NCBI RefSeq assembly: GCF_032854445.1
Contig: NC_088297.1
Span: 9,884,163-9,948,162 of the forward strand
Source: Liolophura sinensis
Taxonomy: Eukaryota > Mollusca > Polyplacophora > Chitonida > Chitonidae
Direction: 5' to 3'
Length of the DNA: 64,000 bases
The stretch's first letter is position 1. Every line of letters begins with the position of its first letter. This document shows, piece after piece, positions 12,301-27,300 of this stretch. A model generated the notes under the pieces. The model was not told the origin of the DNA. It ran no database searches and saw only the letters and a program-made list of their open reading frames with translations. Position numbers and translations under genes: made by a program.

Positions 12301-15300
12301 GACATTCTGATGAACCTTTGTGGAAGGCAGAAGAACCATGTATGTGGGCTGAACCTGGAGGAAACCATCATCATGTATATTCCGTCTGTGGTTTCCTAAC
12401 CAAACTCCTGATGTTAAGCTTCATTTCTTCAATTAAGAACTCAACATTTTCTCCCATCAGTCATCCAATTTAAGGTGACATCAACTATACTGCTATATAA
12501 TTTTTATATATATATACACGTATATATTTTTTTTATACCTTACCTTATACCTTACTGTAATTCTTCAACATTTTCGCATATTGGCAAGGTGCTTATGCGA
12601 GCATTGTAAAGGCATTATTCTTTGTAGACTGATAACATTATAGTTTTAGTGAAGCTCTGAAACTGGCCAATCCAATAAATGTAGTTTTGTCTCCAAAATC
12701 AAATTAAAAATATGTATGAATTGCACTGGAAATTGATCTTTCAAATGCAAAACAGTTGAGGAAATAGGGTATTTTTTTTTTTAAACCCCTTACATGTATT
12801 TTTTATTTATCATCTTACCTAGTGTATGTACATACACAGTGTTGCACGATTTCAAAAAGCACTTGTATCATCTTTCATCATGACCATGCAGAATTTATTT
12901 ATTTATTACATTGGTATTTTACGCCGTTCTCAAGAATATTTCACTTATACGACGGCAGCCAGCATTATGGTGGGAGGAAAACGGGCAAAGCCCGGGGGAA
13001 ACTCACAACCATTCCACGTACGGCCGGAGAAGAAGCCAGCATGAGATGACCAATCAGTAGTGAAGTGTAGTCATTATATGCTACTGTAGGTAGGTACATG
13101 TTTGTAACTACCAAATTGCATGGCCATTCAATCCCCAGGATCACAGGGATCACAGAGCAGTCTTAGAGTTAATTTAGTCGGACTGTGTCTTAACTTGAAA
13201 ACAATTTACCTCGCTAAACCTGTGACACCTGGGATGATTATAGGAATTTTTACTTTGGAACTAAGCAATGTCTTAATGAACTTTCATGACCAAACTGAAA
13301 ATTACCCTTAATTTCAGGTGGACGTTCAGGAATAATGGACTATCCTTGACTTATGTCAAAGACAGTTTCATGATCATGGAACCAGGAGCTGATTCCACAA
13401 AGCCATTTTTGACTTAATAAGTCAAAATTTAACAACTCTTTACGATGCTTAGTTTTTGGTACTGGAAATTGAAATTTGGATGCATTTGTGTTAAGATATC
13501 ATTGATGAGGTGGACAAAATTTTAATTTTTAAAGCCCAAAACTAAGCTTTAAGATTGTATTTCAAATTTTTACATTAAGTCAGCAATACCTTCGTGAAAT
13601 CGTCCGCCAGATCTTGTCATAACATCATCATGGTTGTTATATACTCGTTGCAACCAAAGTCACCAGTTCCAAAATCATAATGTCTGAGTGATTAATATTG
13701 ACCTGAGCTTCAGTCATAACGTTGACATGGTAGTTACAAGCCAGTCTGACCTGAGCTTCAGTCATAACGTTGACATGGTAGTTACAAGCCAGTCTGACCT
13801 GAGCTTCAGTCATAATGTTGACATGGTAGTTACAAGCAAGTCTGACCTGAGCTTCAGTCATAAGGTTGACATGGTAGTTACAAGCCAGTCTGACCTGAGC
13901 TTCAGTCATAACGTTGCAATGATATACATGTAGTTACAAACCTATCTGATCAGAGCTTCAGTCATACTGCTGACATGATAGTTACAAGCCAACTTGATCA
14001 GAATTTCAGTCAGACCACTGACATGGTAGATACAAGCTAGTCTGACCTGAACTTCAGTCATAACATTGAGATGGTAGTTACAAGCCAGTCTGACCAGAAC
14101 TTCAGTCATAACATTGACACAGTATTTACATGCTTGTATAAATGATAAAAGCAATACCTAAAACCTGCCTGTGGTCATCTACCCTTTATACTGTATCTCC
14201 TTAATGCTTATATAATAATTAATATTTGGACACCATTGTCAATCTTTGATCATGTTAACCTTTGATCATGTTAATCTTTGATCATGTTAATCTTCGATCA
14301 TGTTAACCAAGATTGATCTAAAGTTTGCCACAAGTTAACCTTTATCACATGCCAAGTGCTTAATTGTGTGTAAAGACAGCCTGGATCAGATGCATTAAAA
14401 AGACACACCACAGAGCTAACAGCAAGAACAAATACTTGATTACCCTCTTATAGGACACTCTAAGGTCACAGGTTAGGGGGACTTGGCTGTGTGGGAGGCA
14501 CCTCTACTCTCCCCCTATGGGACATACCATGTACAATCTTTCCCAAAATTCTTACAAATGCATTTGCATAAATTACATATTGCATTTGCATTTATGGATG
14601 AAGTACAGATAAGAAGGTAAAACTTTTTGTGCTGAAATTACATTATGCCAATAAGGGATGCATATGATTTCTAAAATTCATATCTTGTAACGGCAAATTC
14701 TTTGCATTTATAAATAAAATGTGGATGGCAAAGTCATCTCGTACTTTTCAAATAAACCTCATAATACCTTTCATCCGCTTCAGTAGACCAATGGTTAGTA
14801 GACTAATGGTCCACCTCGAAGTCGGGAGATCCAGGATCAAACCCAAGTTGGGTAAGTTGGGTAAAATTTTAAAAATGGTGCTTGCTATTTCCTCGCTTAG
14901 CGTTCAGCACTGAGAGATTAGAGCAAGAAAACATGATTGGTTGGCCTGAGTGACAGTATAAATGTTATTGGGTAGGGTGTCATGTCTGGTGTCTTCGGCA
15001 AGATACTTCAGTGGTAGCAGCACTTGGGGTGGCATGGACACAGTATATACATGTACATACACCTCATGACTCATCATGTGATATGACTGAAAAACTGTTA
15101 AGTACAACGTTAAACCCCAAGCACACATACATACATACATACATACATACATACATACATACATACATACACATATTATACCTTTCTAAGAGCAACAAGA
15201 ATCAAGACCTAAATTTACATCAAATACATAAATGATTGGACTTGCTATTAAATCACTGATCTTTAGCTCTGGTAGGTCAGTGTAGATCAAAACAAGTGAG

Positions 15301-18300
15301 CAAAGTGCTCCATCTATACATTCACATCCATAATGTGCATATATTTCCTGATCATAATTACTTTCCCTCAGAGTAATGGACATCATTTGGAAAGTGCACT
15401 CTACCAACAGTGATAAAAGTTATTTATCTGTTTTTACTATGAAACGGTATTTTAAAACCAACTGAGCAAATCACAAATGATGATAATATTGTGACTAAAA
15501 TCACTAACTATCTACTGACGCCCATTAGTTTGATATGTTCAGCTATGGGAGTTGTGTAATTGTTTTTTGATCTGACATTAAGGCATATGGTTCATTTATT
15601 TGTGTCTGATCATAACAGCTGTAATATGCAAGAGTTGCGGTATAAATTGTCATAAAGTTTGCAAGCCATCCGCACTGCTAGAATTTTTTGTGATGGAGTC
15701 AATGGCTGAATTTTTTAAACCGTGAACACGTATTGCTAGGTTATTTATTTTAATTGGATGTTTTACGCTGTACTCAAGAATATTTCACTTATACGATGGC
15801 GGCTAGTAATATATTGGGAGGAAACGACTTTGCCACATATAACTGGAGAGAAAGCCAGCCTTTCCTGCATTTCTCAGACCTATAGCATTAGTGAGAGGCT
15901 CCAGAGTCACTGTGCTGCACTACCATTCTAACAACATGGCCAAACAAACCCCTATATTGCTGGTGTTTAGATGCCTGACTGTTGAGATAACTGGGTGGAC
16001 TGATGGCTAAATGGTCTGGACAGTTGATGTATTGCTAGTGTTTAGATGCCTGACTCTAGGATCACTTGGTGGACTGATGGCTAAATGGTCTGGACAGTTG
16101 ATGTATTGCTAGTGTTTAGATGCCTGACTCTAGGATCACTTGGTGGACTGATGGCTAAATGGTCTGGACAGTTGATGTATTGCTAGTGTTTAGATGCCTG
16201 ACTCTAGGATCACTTGGTGGACTGATGGCTAAATGGTCTAGACAGTTGATGTATTGCTGGTGTTTAGATGCCTGACTCTGAGATCACTGGGTGGACAGAT
16301 GGCTGAATGGCCTAGACAGATGGCAAGTATTGCTGGTGATTAGGCACCTGAAAGATATCATTGGGTGGACTGATGGCTAAACGGTCTAGATAGTTGGCAT
16401 GTATTGCTAGTGTTTAGATGCCTGACCCTGATATCACTGGGTGGACTGATGGCCAAATGGTCTAGACAGCTGACATGTACTGCTAGTGTTTAGACGCCTG
16501 ACTCCGACATCACTGGGTGGACTGATGGCTAAATGGTCTAGACAGCTGGCATGTATTGCTACTGTTCATCAATGTTTTCACATATAAAATGGCAACTTCG
16601 AATTCAACCTAAACACTGATATAGTTTGATTTTGAACACAAAACTACATCAACCTGATTGGCCAACTTAAGGGCTAGTTTCATCAGTCTGATGTAATATT
16701 TCCTTAATACTGTCCATATATAAATAGCATGTAAATACATGCATGCAAAGTATGCTGAAGAAATAGATAGTACAAAGAAATTGTAATTTCAAATAATGAT
16801 AACAGTGTTAGTTTTTAATGGATTTTAAGGTTCCATGTTTTTTTAAGAAGTATAGAAAAAAACACTATGTTTCAAGAAAGCTGCAATCTGACAAAGATCC
16901 CTGACAAAGAGCTTTTCAAAGCAATTTTATCCCCAAGTTCCTGTAAACGACCTTTGTTACAAATGACAGCCTTGTTACGACATGACAGTCCCTTATGACA
17001 ACCCTCACAACTGTTAACAGTTGGACAGTATGTCCTGGCACAAAAGAGCCCTGAAGGATGTCCAATCAAGTCCTATCTTGATGAAAGGCAAACAGATTTT
17101 CGTTCATTATAAATGGATGATGTCAGAAGGAGGTTTTCTTTCAAGACAGGGAACATTAATCACCATCAAGATAAATGACAAGACTCAGCTGTAAGCTGTG
17201 AGGTTCTCAGCGTAAATGTTGCCAAAGTCTCATGAATAATACGCCTGGATTTGAGAAAGTATATTTGACAAAAACACATTTGTTTTGTTTTTGTTTTTTT
17301 TGGTTTTTTTTCTTGATTTATCTGTCTCCGTTCTTCGTTTGAAACAGTGTTTGTTAGCTCCTTGGTGAGAGTTTCATACGGGCATGACTTGTGAAGAACG
17401 CACATAGCTAAATCAACTAAACCTAAACACATGTCAAGAGATTTCCTGTAAATATTCAACTTTTTCAACGGCTTAAGCACTTTTTCAGTGGAATTTTTAC
17501 ATACAATTACTATAAAAATGACACTCTGTAACATTTAAGATGCAAGCTTCGTAAAACTGTAAATTGTTGCTCTACACCCCGTAGTTCCCTCGGAGTATTT
17601 CAAAACATTGGTTACAGAGGTGGTTGAAATGAGTGAACAATTGGGTATATAACTGTTACCCTGATTATAAGACAGCAATCAGATTTATGGCTGGAGGACA
17701 CCAAATGCCAGTTGCACAAAGAAATCATACCCCTAAATTCATTGTAAATCTGTTTTGAAGAACATGACAGTAGCATTTAAAGGGTAACATAGAATCAACA
17801 CGACCCTTGCAGAAAGGGATTATTGTAAACTAAGATGCAACAAGATACAATAAGTTACAATCATAAGTTACAGTCATAAGTTACAATCATAAACTACAAT
17901 CTGTTGTACATTCCCTTCAAAAGTAACAGTAAGTACAAACTTGCTTTAGATATCCTGGCCGTTAGTAATGTACGAGTTGCAAACCACTGATATCTTAAAA
18001 AAATGTTACAAGAATTGTTTACATATGTTTTGGTTTGCAGCTGAATCAGTATGATGTAGAACTCAGGCCAGGAAATTTGTTGACTAGTATGTTGTCCACT
18101 TACACAGGCCACCTATATGCATGAGTCAAATTTGTCCTCCGTGGCTCAGTTGGTTAGTGCACTAGCGCAACGTAATGACCCAGTGCGGTCGCTTTGAGTT
18201 CAAGTCCAGCTCATGCTGCCTTTCTCTCCGGCCGTATGTGGGAAGGTCCTCAGCAACCTGCGGATGGTCGTGTGTTTCCCCCGGGCTCTGTCCGTTATTT

Positions 18301-21300
18301 CTCCCACTATAATGCTGGTCGCCGTCGTATAAGTGAAATATTCTTGAGTATGATGTAAAACACCAATCAAATAAATAAATAATGAAATCAAATTTGGCAT
18401 ACGATCATGGGTGTGACTTCAAAAATTTACAATCACCATAACATTCTTTTGTGAAGTGGAGCAACTTATTTTTACAATTGACCGTCATTTGAAAGGTTTA
18501 TAATTGACTGCACCCTAATTCTTCAACCGTTTCGCATATGACAGAGCAACTTTCAGTGCAATTTAGCCCGGGGCAAACCAGTACCTTTCACCAGGCTGGC
18601 AAACTTCATGCTTAAATCTGCCAGTCAGCCAGAGCCAGATTCCAGAACTCACTTGGCATTCAGCATGAAGGGGATAGTGCGACGACTGGTTGACCTGTAT
18701 CACACCTAAGATTTTAAAAGAGGAAGTTGTAACTTCCTCGCTTGGCATTCAGCATGAAGGGGATAGTGCAACGACTGGTTGACCCGTATCAATATAGTGG
18801 CTCCAGCAGGGTGCATTACTTGCCTTCGGTAAGGCGTCTCAGTAAAGCAGCACTAGATAAAAGAGCGGTGGAAATTCGTCCTGCAACAAGGAGGCACATT
18901 ACATGCACTCTAAGGATTCCTTCGTCGTCATATGACTGAAAAAGTACGACGTCAAACCCCAAGCACTCAATCACTCACTCACTCAGAGTTCAAGAAAGTG
19001 ACCTCATTGGTCATAGGGTAATTAGCAGCTCCAACCACAAGAATGCTTGGGTATAATTAGCGGGGCTGTACTGTAATTCTTAAAGCTTTTCACATGTTTG
19101 CAATGTGTTCATTCAAGTACATGTATATTCTGAAGGCATTATTCTGTGTTGCCTGATAAAATTATACTTTTTGTAAAGCCCTGAAATACGCCTATCCAAC
19201 CAATTAAATCTTGTCTTCGAAATCAAATTAAAAACTGCACTGAAAGTTACGGTTTCATATATGAAAAGGTTGAGGAATTACAGTATACATGTAATTCAAA
19301 AACAGGTACACCTTGGCTAGAAGACACATATTGGAACCAAAACTACACTTGTAACTTTCTCTTTCCAGAACTTGACAGTGTCATACGAACTTCATAAGGC
19401 ACTGAGCAATGATATGATGAAGATGAAACTGGGAACACAATGATAAAAAGAAATAATACCTTCCTAATTAATGTAATAAAGCAGTTGTTAAGGCCAATTA
19501 CACATCATTATTAACGCTTCAATTCTTTGTTAAGCTGAAACCCAATTCATTAGTTCTGGAGACATGTTCTAGAGATAATTTTTTAGTCTACTATATGTGG
19601 ATCCCAAGATCTGTCCACATTAACAAGCAAAATCTGTGGTGTGCCATTTGCCATCTATCACACTGTCCTCGCTGCTCTGGTTTAACTCTCTATGTTGTAT
19701 GTCTATCACACTGTTGTCACTGCTCTGGTTTTACTCTCTATGTTGTACGCCTGTCATACTGTCCTCGCTGCTCTGGTTTTTCTCTCTATGCTGTACGTCT
19801 ATCACACTGTTGTCGCTGCTCTGGTGTTACTCTCTATGCTGTACGTCTGTCACACTGTCATCACAGTTCTGGTTTTACCCTCTATGCTGTACGTCTATCA
19901 CCCTGTCATCGCTACTCTGGTTTTTATCGTACTTGGATTTTTACACGTGACCATATGTCAGCTTTTACACTGTCGTCACTGCTCTGGTTTTACTCTCTAT
20001 GTTGTGCGTCTTGTCTTTAATTATAATAGTCCTTGAAAGTATAAAATAATTATAAAAAAAACTCAGGAATTCTAATTCAGCCAAACTCCCATGATCAATA
20101 TTTATTGTCATTGGTTGCCCAAATTTTCAGATGCTGATCCAGAATACTGGTTGCCCATAGACATGCAGCATTTAACTTGTTCTCCATCTTTGAAGGTTCA
20201 CATGAAGATACGTTCAAGGTCATGTGACCACACAGAGCGGCGGTTACTTAACTGGAGTCACCTTCTTATCAGTACTCACAAGACATTTCCAATGACACGA
20301 ATTGGTTACTGCTGACGAAAACAATTTCGCAAAGATCCGTTCAGATTGCTGTCACATGCTCAGGCAAAATCTGAGCTCGGCTTATTTGTTTCTGGATTTT
20401 TTGGATCCCGAAAACAAAATAACCTGAATTTTTGGATGCAGTTTTTCTGAGTCAGGAATTCTTCTTGTGGTTCCCCATACACATATACCACAAAAGAACT
20501 GTGGTATCTAGAATCAGGAAATCCTGTCTCTAACCAAAAATGCAGTGTGTAAACTGGGCTTTAGTATCCACCAACCTTTAAATTAGTTTGACATTGTTTG
20601 ACTGCTAATTAATGGCAATTAACATACCATAACTGTTAATACCTGTCAACAATTAATCATTATTTTGAGACAATGTCTTTAACTTTCAAAATTTAATCTA
20701 ATAATAACTAAAAGCCCTTCAACATATCACATTTAATACCTGTAAACCCTTATTATCACATTTAATACCTGTAAACTCTTATTATCACATTTAATACCTG
20801 TAAACTCTTATTATCACATTTAATACCTGTAAACTCTTATTATCACATTTAATACCTGTAAATCATTATTATCACATTTAATACTATAAACCCTTATTAT
20901 CACATTTAATACCTGTAAATCATTATTATCACATTTAATACCTGTAAACTCTTATTATCACATTTAATACCTGTAAATCATTATTATCACCTTTAATACT
21001 ATAAACCCTTATTATCACCTTTAATACCTGTAAACTCTTATTATCACATTTAATACTGTAAAAAGCCTTATTATCACCTTTAATACTTGTAAACCCTTAT
21101 TATCACCTTTAATACCTGTAAACTCTTATCATCACCTTTAATATTGGAAACCCTTATTATCACACTTAATACCTGTAAATCCTTATTATTACATTTAATA
21201 CCTGTTAACCCTTATTAAAACATTTAATACCTGTAAACCCTTATTATCACATTTAATACCTGTAAACCCTTATTGTCACATTTAATACCTGTAAACCCTT

Positions 21301-24300
21301 ATCATCACACTTAATACTGTAAAAAGCCTTAATTACTCACTTTAATGCTTGTAAACTCTGTATACTCAACTTATTATCACCTTTAATACCTGTAAACTCT
21401 TATTATCACCTTTAATGCTCCAAACCCTTAATTACTCACCTTAATACTTGTAAACTCTGTATCATCACCTTAACACTACAAACCCTTTATCATTACTTTA
21501 ATACTGTAAACCTTTTAATAGTCTGTAAACCCTTGATTATTCACTTTAATACTGTAAACCTTTATCATATCCCCTTTAATACTGCATGTAAACACTTTAT
21601 CATCACCTTTAATACCGTAAACCATATCGATTAATACCGTAAGTTGTGTATCATCACCTTTTAATAATACTCTAAAAATTGAAAAACCCTTTATAATTCT
21701 CATTAACACCTGCAAACCATGTATCATTTTCTTACCTGTAAACCCTCTATCATCAGTTTCAGGACTTTAGGATTCAACCAGGTAGATTGTTTAAAGGTAA
21801 ACTGACTCCAGTCCACGATAATAACAGAGCCATTAATCTGAGTCTCGTCATCATCAATCAACTTTTCCATCGTCAGCAATATTGCACGGTATATTGCCGC
21901 TAACCCATAGCGAGTATTGTCCCAGTTAGCGGAGGTCAGCACCAATATTCTCCGCCCGAAATGATCACTGTGGGGCAGCACGCCAGGTAATCCGTCCAAC
22001 AAGGCTTCCTTTATACTTGGCTCTGCCGCAAAGAACTTTTTAAACAGGTTCTTGTTACTCTGTCTGTATTCAAAATAACGGGACAGCAGCCGAAAGGCAT
22101 CGGTGGTGTCAAATTTCCTAGCACGCAAAAAGCGTAGAATAAAAGCATCATCTGTCCGTAAAAATTCTGCAAACAAAAAGAAGAAAAAAAGAGGTGCGTT
22201 AGACTCTTGGCAACAGAGTGAAAACAACGCAGTCATACATAATACATGTGGATACAATGTACAGAAAACAGGGCAGCTCTAAGCTCTCTGTTTTTATACA
22301 ATGCTGCTTAAAGAAATCACTGGCAGCTGACGTTTGCTGGTAAAATGCCAGGAGAAATGATCAATAAACTTCAAAAACAGGCAGGTGCTGAGCTTGTCCT
22401 CAGGATGTCCTCGAGGATGTTCGAAACTGATGGCAGCCACTATAGCAGGATATACAGTACAGCTCCGGAGAGATCAGCTGACTTACTTTATTTAACCGAA
22501 AAAATTTGCCCCCAAAAAGCATTTTTAAAGTTACTCATTGATTTATTTATTTGGTTGGCGTCTTATGCCGTACTCTAGAATATTTCACCTATACAACAGC
22601 AGCCAGTATTATGGTGCAAAGGGAACCTGGCAGAGTCCAGGGGGAACCCACAACCATATCCACACCTTGCTGGTATAGACCTTTCCACGTACAACGAACA
22701 GGGAGCCAGCAAGAGCTGGACTTGAACTCACAGCTGAGCGATAGCATTGGAGCTAAGCTAGCATGCTAACCACTCAGCCACAGAGGCCCCTGATACCCAA
22801 TATCCCTACTTTTGAGCCAGGCTGGAGAGAGTCGATCGGTACAATGTATTATATTGCTTCCTAAAACGGTACATTAATCTGGTCAGCACTGCAGAGTTGG
22901 ATCAGTTAGGAGACAACCAGTGAATGATTCGGAACACTGAATGTCCATGGAAATATGGAATCAAGCTCAAGATTCCATACAGGCACACGTTATTACACTT
23001 TAATGCCATCTGGGACGGGTTAACGTGATGTTTTCAGGCAACATTCGGTATCAGACATGAGTCTGGCTGGATCTACATCATGTGCTGCTATATAAGAAGG
23101 CCACGATAATCATAACCAACATTACAGCTACAAGGAATCCTTATCTGAGGAATTAGAAGAACGAAAGAGCTTACATATAAATACATTTCCGACTAAAAGC
23201 TGTTTCTAAGAAACTTTTACGCGTCAATGACAACATTACAGCTACAAGGAATCCTTATCTGAGGAATTAGAAGAACGAAAGAGCTTACATATAAATACAT
23301 TTCCAATTAAAAGCTGTTTCTAAGAAACTGTTTTACGTGTCAATGACAACATTACAGCTACAAGGAATCCATATCTGAGGAATTAGAAGAAAGAATGCGC
23401 TCACATATAAATACATTTGCGACTAAAAGCTGTTTCTAAGAAACTTTTACGCGTCAATGACAACATTACAGCTACAAGGAATCCTTATCTGAGGAATTAG
23501 AAGAACGAAAGAGCTTACATATAAATACATTTCCAATTAAAAGCTGTTTCTAAGAAACTGTTTTACGTGTCAATGACAACATTACAGCTACAAGGAATCC
23601 TTATCTGAGGAATTAGAAGAACGAAAGAGCTTACATATAAATACATTTCCAATTAAAAGCTGTTTCTAAGAAACTGTTTTACGTGTCAATGACAACATTA
23701 CAGCTACAAGGAATCCATATCTGAGGAATTAGAAGAACGAATGAATTAGAAGAACGAACGAAGAACATATAAACACATTTCCGATTAAGAAAATGTTTCA
23801 CAGGTTAATGGCGTACATGAGGTATACGAATCAAACAAGGCCGTAAGTATGTTTTCATGGAAACCAGAAATTTGATCAAATCAGCTCCATTTTAATAAAA
23901 AAAAATATCTGTCACCAGTACAAACCTGTACACCGAATTTGCAAAATCACTATTTGACTTTTAATAATATTATTTTATATAAAGCAAGGCATGAAGTTGT
24001 CATACAGTACAGTCTGAGTTGCCTTGTATGTGCATGTACGTGTGCAATAAACAATGAAATTTTTACCTGAAGAGGTTTAAGCTTTTGTAATTAAGTCGGG
24101 TACATGTCAATGAAATTTTTTCAATCGGTTGCCAGGGAACCAGAAATTTAATCACAGTTGCTCCCAGGAGCCAGGGATCATGAAGCAATTTTACACTTAA
24201 ATCATAATTTCAACTCGCTTTTAAACTGTTATTGCTGATGTAACAAAGTCAAAATATTGCTTGACAACATAAATTCTGCAGACGTTACTGTACAGTAAAT

Positions 24301-27300
24301 TCCAGCAAAAATAACAGAAAGGAACAAACCAAATTTAATGATTAAAATTTGGACTTAACTCAAAGATCACTTTGTGACCCCTTTGTGATCCCGTGACCAG
24401 TTAAACTATAAAGCAGTTGATCCCAATATGAAGCTGTACACCAAACTGAAGAATCCCTAGTTTGGTGAAAAGGATTTACTTCTATTAATTGTGTTCACTC
24501 TTGCTAAATTGGTAATCAGTTGCTGTAAAAACCAGAAATTTATTAAAAATAAAAAATCTATAGCAGCATCACCTGCACTGCGATGACAAATAATGCATGA
24601 ACACAGACAGACAGACGGACATCAAAATGACGTAATCCCTTTCGCATGAACATGTACTATGTCAATTGATGGGGTTAAAAAAAAAATGACAGATATTTGA
24701 AAGTGAAGAAAAGGGCATATTAAACACTGATTTGATATACAAGTAATTAGGCTCTAATTACACCTAATGAAAACAGCTGCACAATTTGTGCGAAGTAATT
24801 ACTCTGTAACTATATCCATTTCAGCTCTCCTGAGTCGGATCATATAATCCAGATGTGCATGGTTGACATGGCCCACTTCAATGACTGTAACAATGTGAAA
24901 ATGACAGCCAAATTGAAATTATTCCAACTGATACCATGTTCTGCGGGGATGTACTACATCATGCGGTTCCATGGCCCGGTGGGATAAATCAAAATGAAAA
25001 ATGAATTCCGAGGGGTTTATTAAACCGTATATCGACTTCAATCATGGTTTTGAGGTGAGTAAAAAGAATATTTATTGCCTCGCTTTCTCTCCCGCAGAGA
25101 ACACTGCCAGCTACTGTATAAGAGCAATATGACCTGTGGCATTTTCCTGGCCTGAGTGCCAGCCAGAATGACAGCCAATTAAAATTGCTCTCAGCTGATG
25201 TCATCACTGAAGAGTCACTGCATGCATGAAACAATGAACTGATTCTGAACTGTTCAATATCTATTTAAAACCCAGCTTTATTTTTTTTTTTCTTGTTTAC
25301 CAAGTTCTACAATATTATCTGGTGTGGTTGTTTTTTGGCTTTGTGTTTTTTTTTTGTTTTTTTTTTTTTTTGCAATATACTGTATTTGGCCTTAAGTTCA
25401 GCATTTTACTTGATTTGATCAATTCCTCCAAATTTTAGGGCCTTTTAAGAGTTTTTTGAAAGGTTTGACCAATTTCTTTCTTTCCAGGAAAAACTTAAGC
25501 AGTGGAATCAAACACTATTTATCAAGGCCTTAATTATGTGCCTCTGAAAGTGCATTTTTATGTGAAATACGGTAATAGAAGTCTGAACGCAACTCTGAAC
25601 GCAAACATGCTCTCACAGTTCCATTCTGAATGTGTGCATGTTCTCCAGTTCTAATCTGATGTGTTTTTAAAACAAATTAATGAAAACAACATCAGTTTAT
25701 CAGGAGCTTTCCAGGAAATCATCACAATACCCAGGGTATTTACCAGCTATAATTAAAGTACAACACTTCTAGGAATCTTTCTGGGGGAACACAGAACCCT
25801 TGTAGAACGTTATATTAAGTACAATTTATGTAAAATGTAATATTATATAAAAATATAATACAGGAGGTTTTCACAGAAAACCATTTTTCCACAAGATATT
25901 TAACAATCACAATATTGGTATAGTAATGACATGCATAGCAGGCATCATGCTCAATTAAGGCATTTTTTTTAACAGTGACAATTTTGGCAAACAGTTCTGG
26001 AAACTCTTCCTTGGTACTCCCAACCGTCATGTCCTACATATATTAAACACAATCTTGTAAATTAAATCATTTCTAAGGGCATTCCTCCTGTCTAATCCGC
26101 TAAATATGCCCCTAGACAAGCAAGAGTTTGGAAGAATACCTGTGTTATTAGTAGTATGCCAGGCTAAGATTGCATGCTCCATTCAGATATATGGGTCGCA
26201 GACATTGGTCTTCAATAGCTGTAACATTATATGCATGTATCCAAACAGCCTCACTAGCAAGATCAAAACCTGTAACTGTAGACAAGGCTCCATGATGACA
26301 GCAACCATGTCAAATAAACCTAGGTAAATACACATATCTCTTAACCTAAGCTTTTTTGTGGAGAATAATACCACCCCAGAGGCCATAAATCCCAATTTCT
26401 ATTCACTGTATACAGTTTAATATTTACGTAGGTAAAACAGACAAACAGTCAGCCACAAAGTTGGCGACCAAAGACTCAATTCATTTGACCTCATTTCAAT
26501 AGGGCCTCCACAAAGTTGGCAATCAAAGACTCAATTCATTTGACCTCAATTAAATAGGTCATCCACAAAGTTGGCAATCAAAGGCTCAGTTCATTTGACC
26601 TCATTTCAAAAGGTCATCCACAAAGTTGGCAACCAAAGACAGTTCATTTGACCTCCTTTCAATAGGGCCTCCACAAAGTTGGCAATCAAAGACTCAATCA
26701 TTTAACCTCATTTAAATAGGTCATCCACAAAGTTGGCAATCAAAGACTCACTTCATTTGACCTCATTTCAATAGGTCATCCACAAAGTTGGCAACCAAAG
26801 ACTCAGTTCATTTGACCTCCTTTCAATAGGGCCTCCACAAAGTTGGCAATCAAAGACTCAATTCATTTGACCTCATTTCAATAGGGCCTCCACAAAGTTG
26901 GCAATCAAAGACTCAGTTCATTTGACCTCATTTCAATAGGGCCTCCACAAAGTTGGCAATCAAAGACTCAATTCATTTGACCTCATTTCAATAGGGCCTC
27001 CACAAAGTTGGCAATCAAAGACTCAATTCATTTGACCTCATTTCAATAGGGCCTCCACAAAGTGGGCAATCAAAGACTCAATTCATTTGACCTCATTTCA
27101 ATAGGTCATCCACAAAGTTGGCAACCAAAGACTCAATTCATTTGACCTCATTTCAACAGGGCCTCCACAAAGTTGGCAATCAAAGACTCAATTCATTTGA
27201 CCTCATTTAAATAGGTCATCCACAAAGTTGGCAATCAAAGACTCAATTCATTTGACCTCATTTAAATTGGTCATCCACAAAGCAATGTTTGATTTCAGTG

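Larger units (their letters stand above)
8042..21735 (-). other. intron 2
   Basis: About 13.7 kb, with donor CAG|GTAAGA and acceptor CCTTTCAG. Dominated by the 64-bp, 48-bp, 74-bp and 29-bp arrays plus SINE and MITE copies listed separately. Stretches with nothing recognised are 8230-9190, 11790-12550, 14310-14780, 15175-15735, 16565-17460, 17640-18120, 19290-19650 and 20020-20720. Confidence 0.85.

Noticed and set aside
13637-14154. 16-residue peptide repeats ([16 protein letters not shown] type) on both strands
   Set aside because: They are the translation of a 48-bp minisatellite inside an intron; both strands are open, which real coding repeats rarely show.
17166-17534. 122-codon minus-strand frame
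   Set aside because: It overlaps a MITE-B-like element and an A-rich tract (KKPKKTKTK); no resemblance to a known protein.
18140-18215. tRNA-like sequences at SINE heads (also 3197-3265, 34755-34840, 63152-63240)
   Set aside because: They have A- and B-box words but no complete cloverleaf, and continue into SINE bodies; not functional tRNA genes.
19595-20036. Cys/Leu-rich repeat proteins in three plus frames
   Set aside because: All three frames are open over the same 48-bp array and run antisense within intron 2.
22167-22257. Upstream extension of exon 2 ([12 protein letters not shown]...FFFFLFA)
   Set aside because: It is the intron's pyrimidine tract read through; the acceptor at 22167 and exon 1 at 58730 join in phase instead.
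26451-27283. Possible CRISPR-like array
   Set aside because: There are no unique spacers: the whole unit repeats, as in the other arrays, and the genome is eukaryotic.
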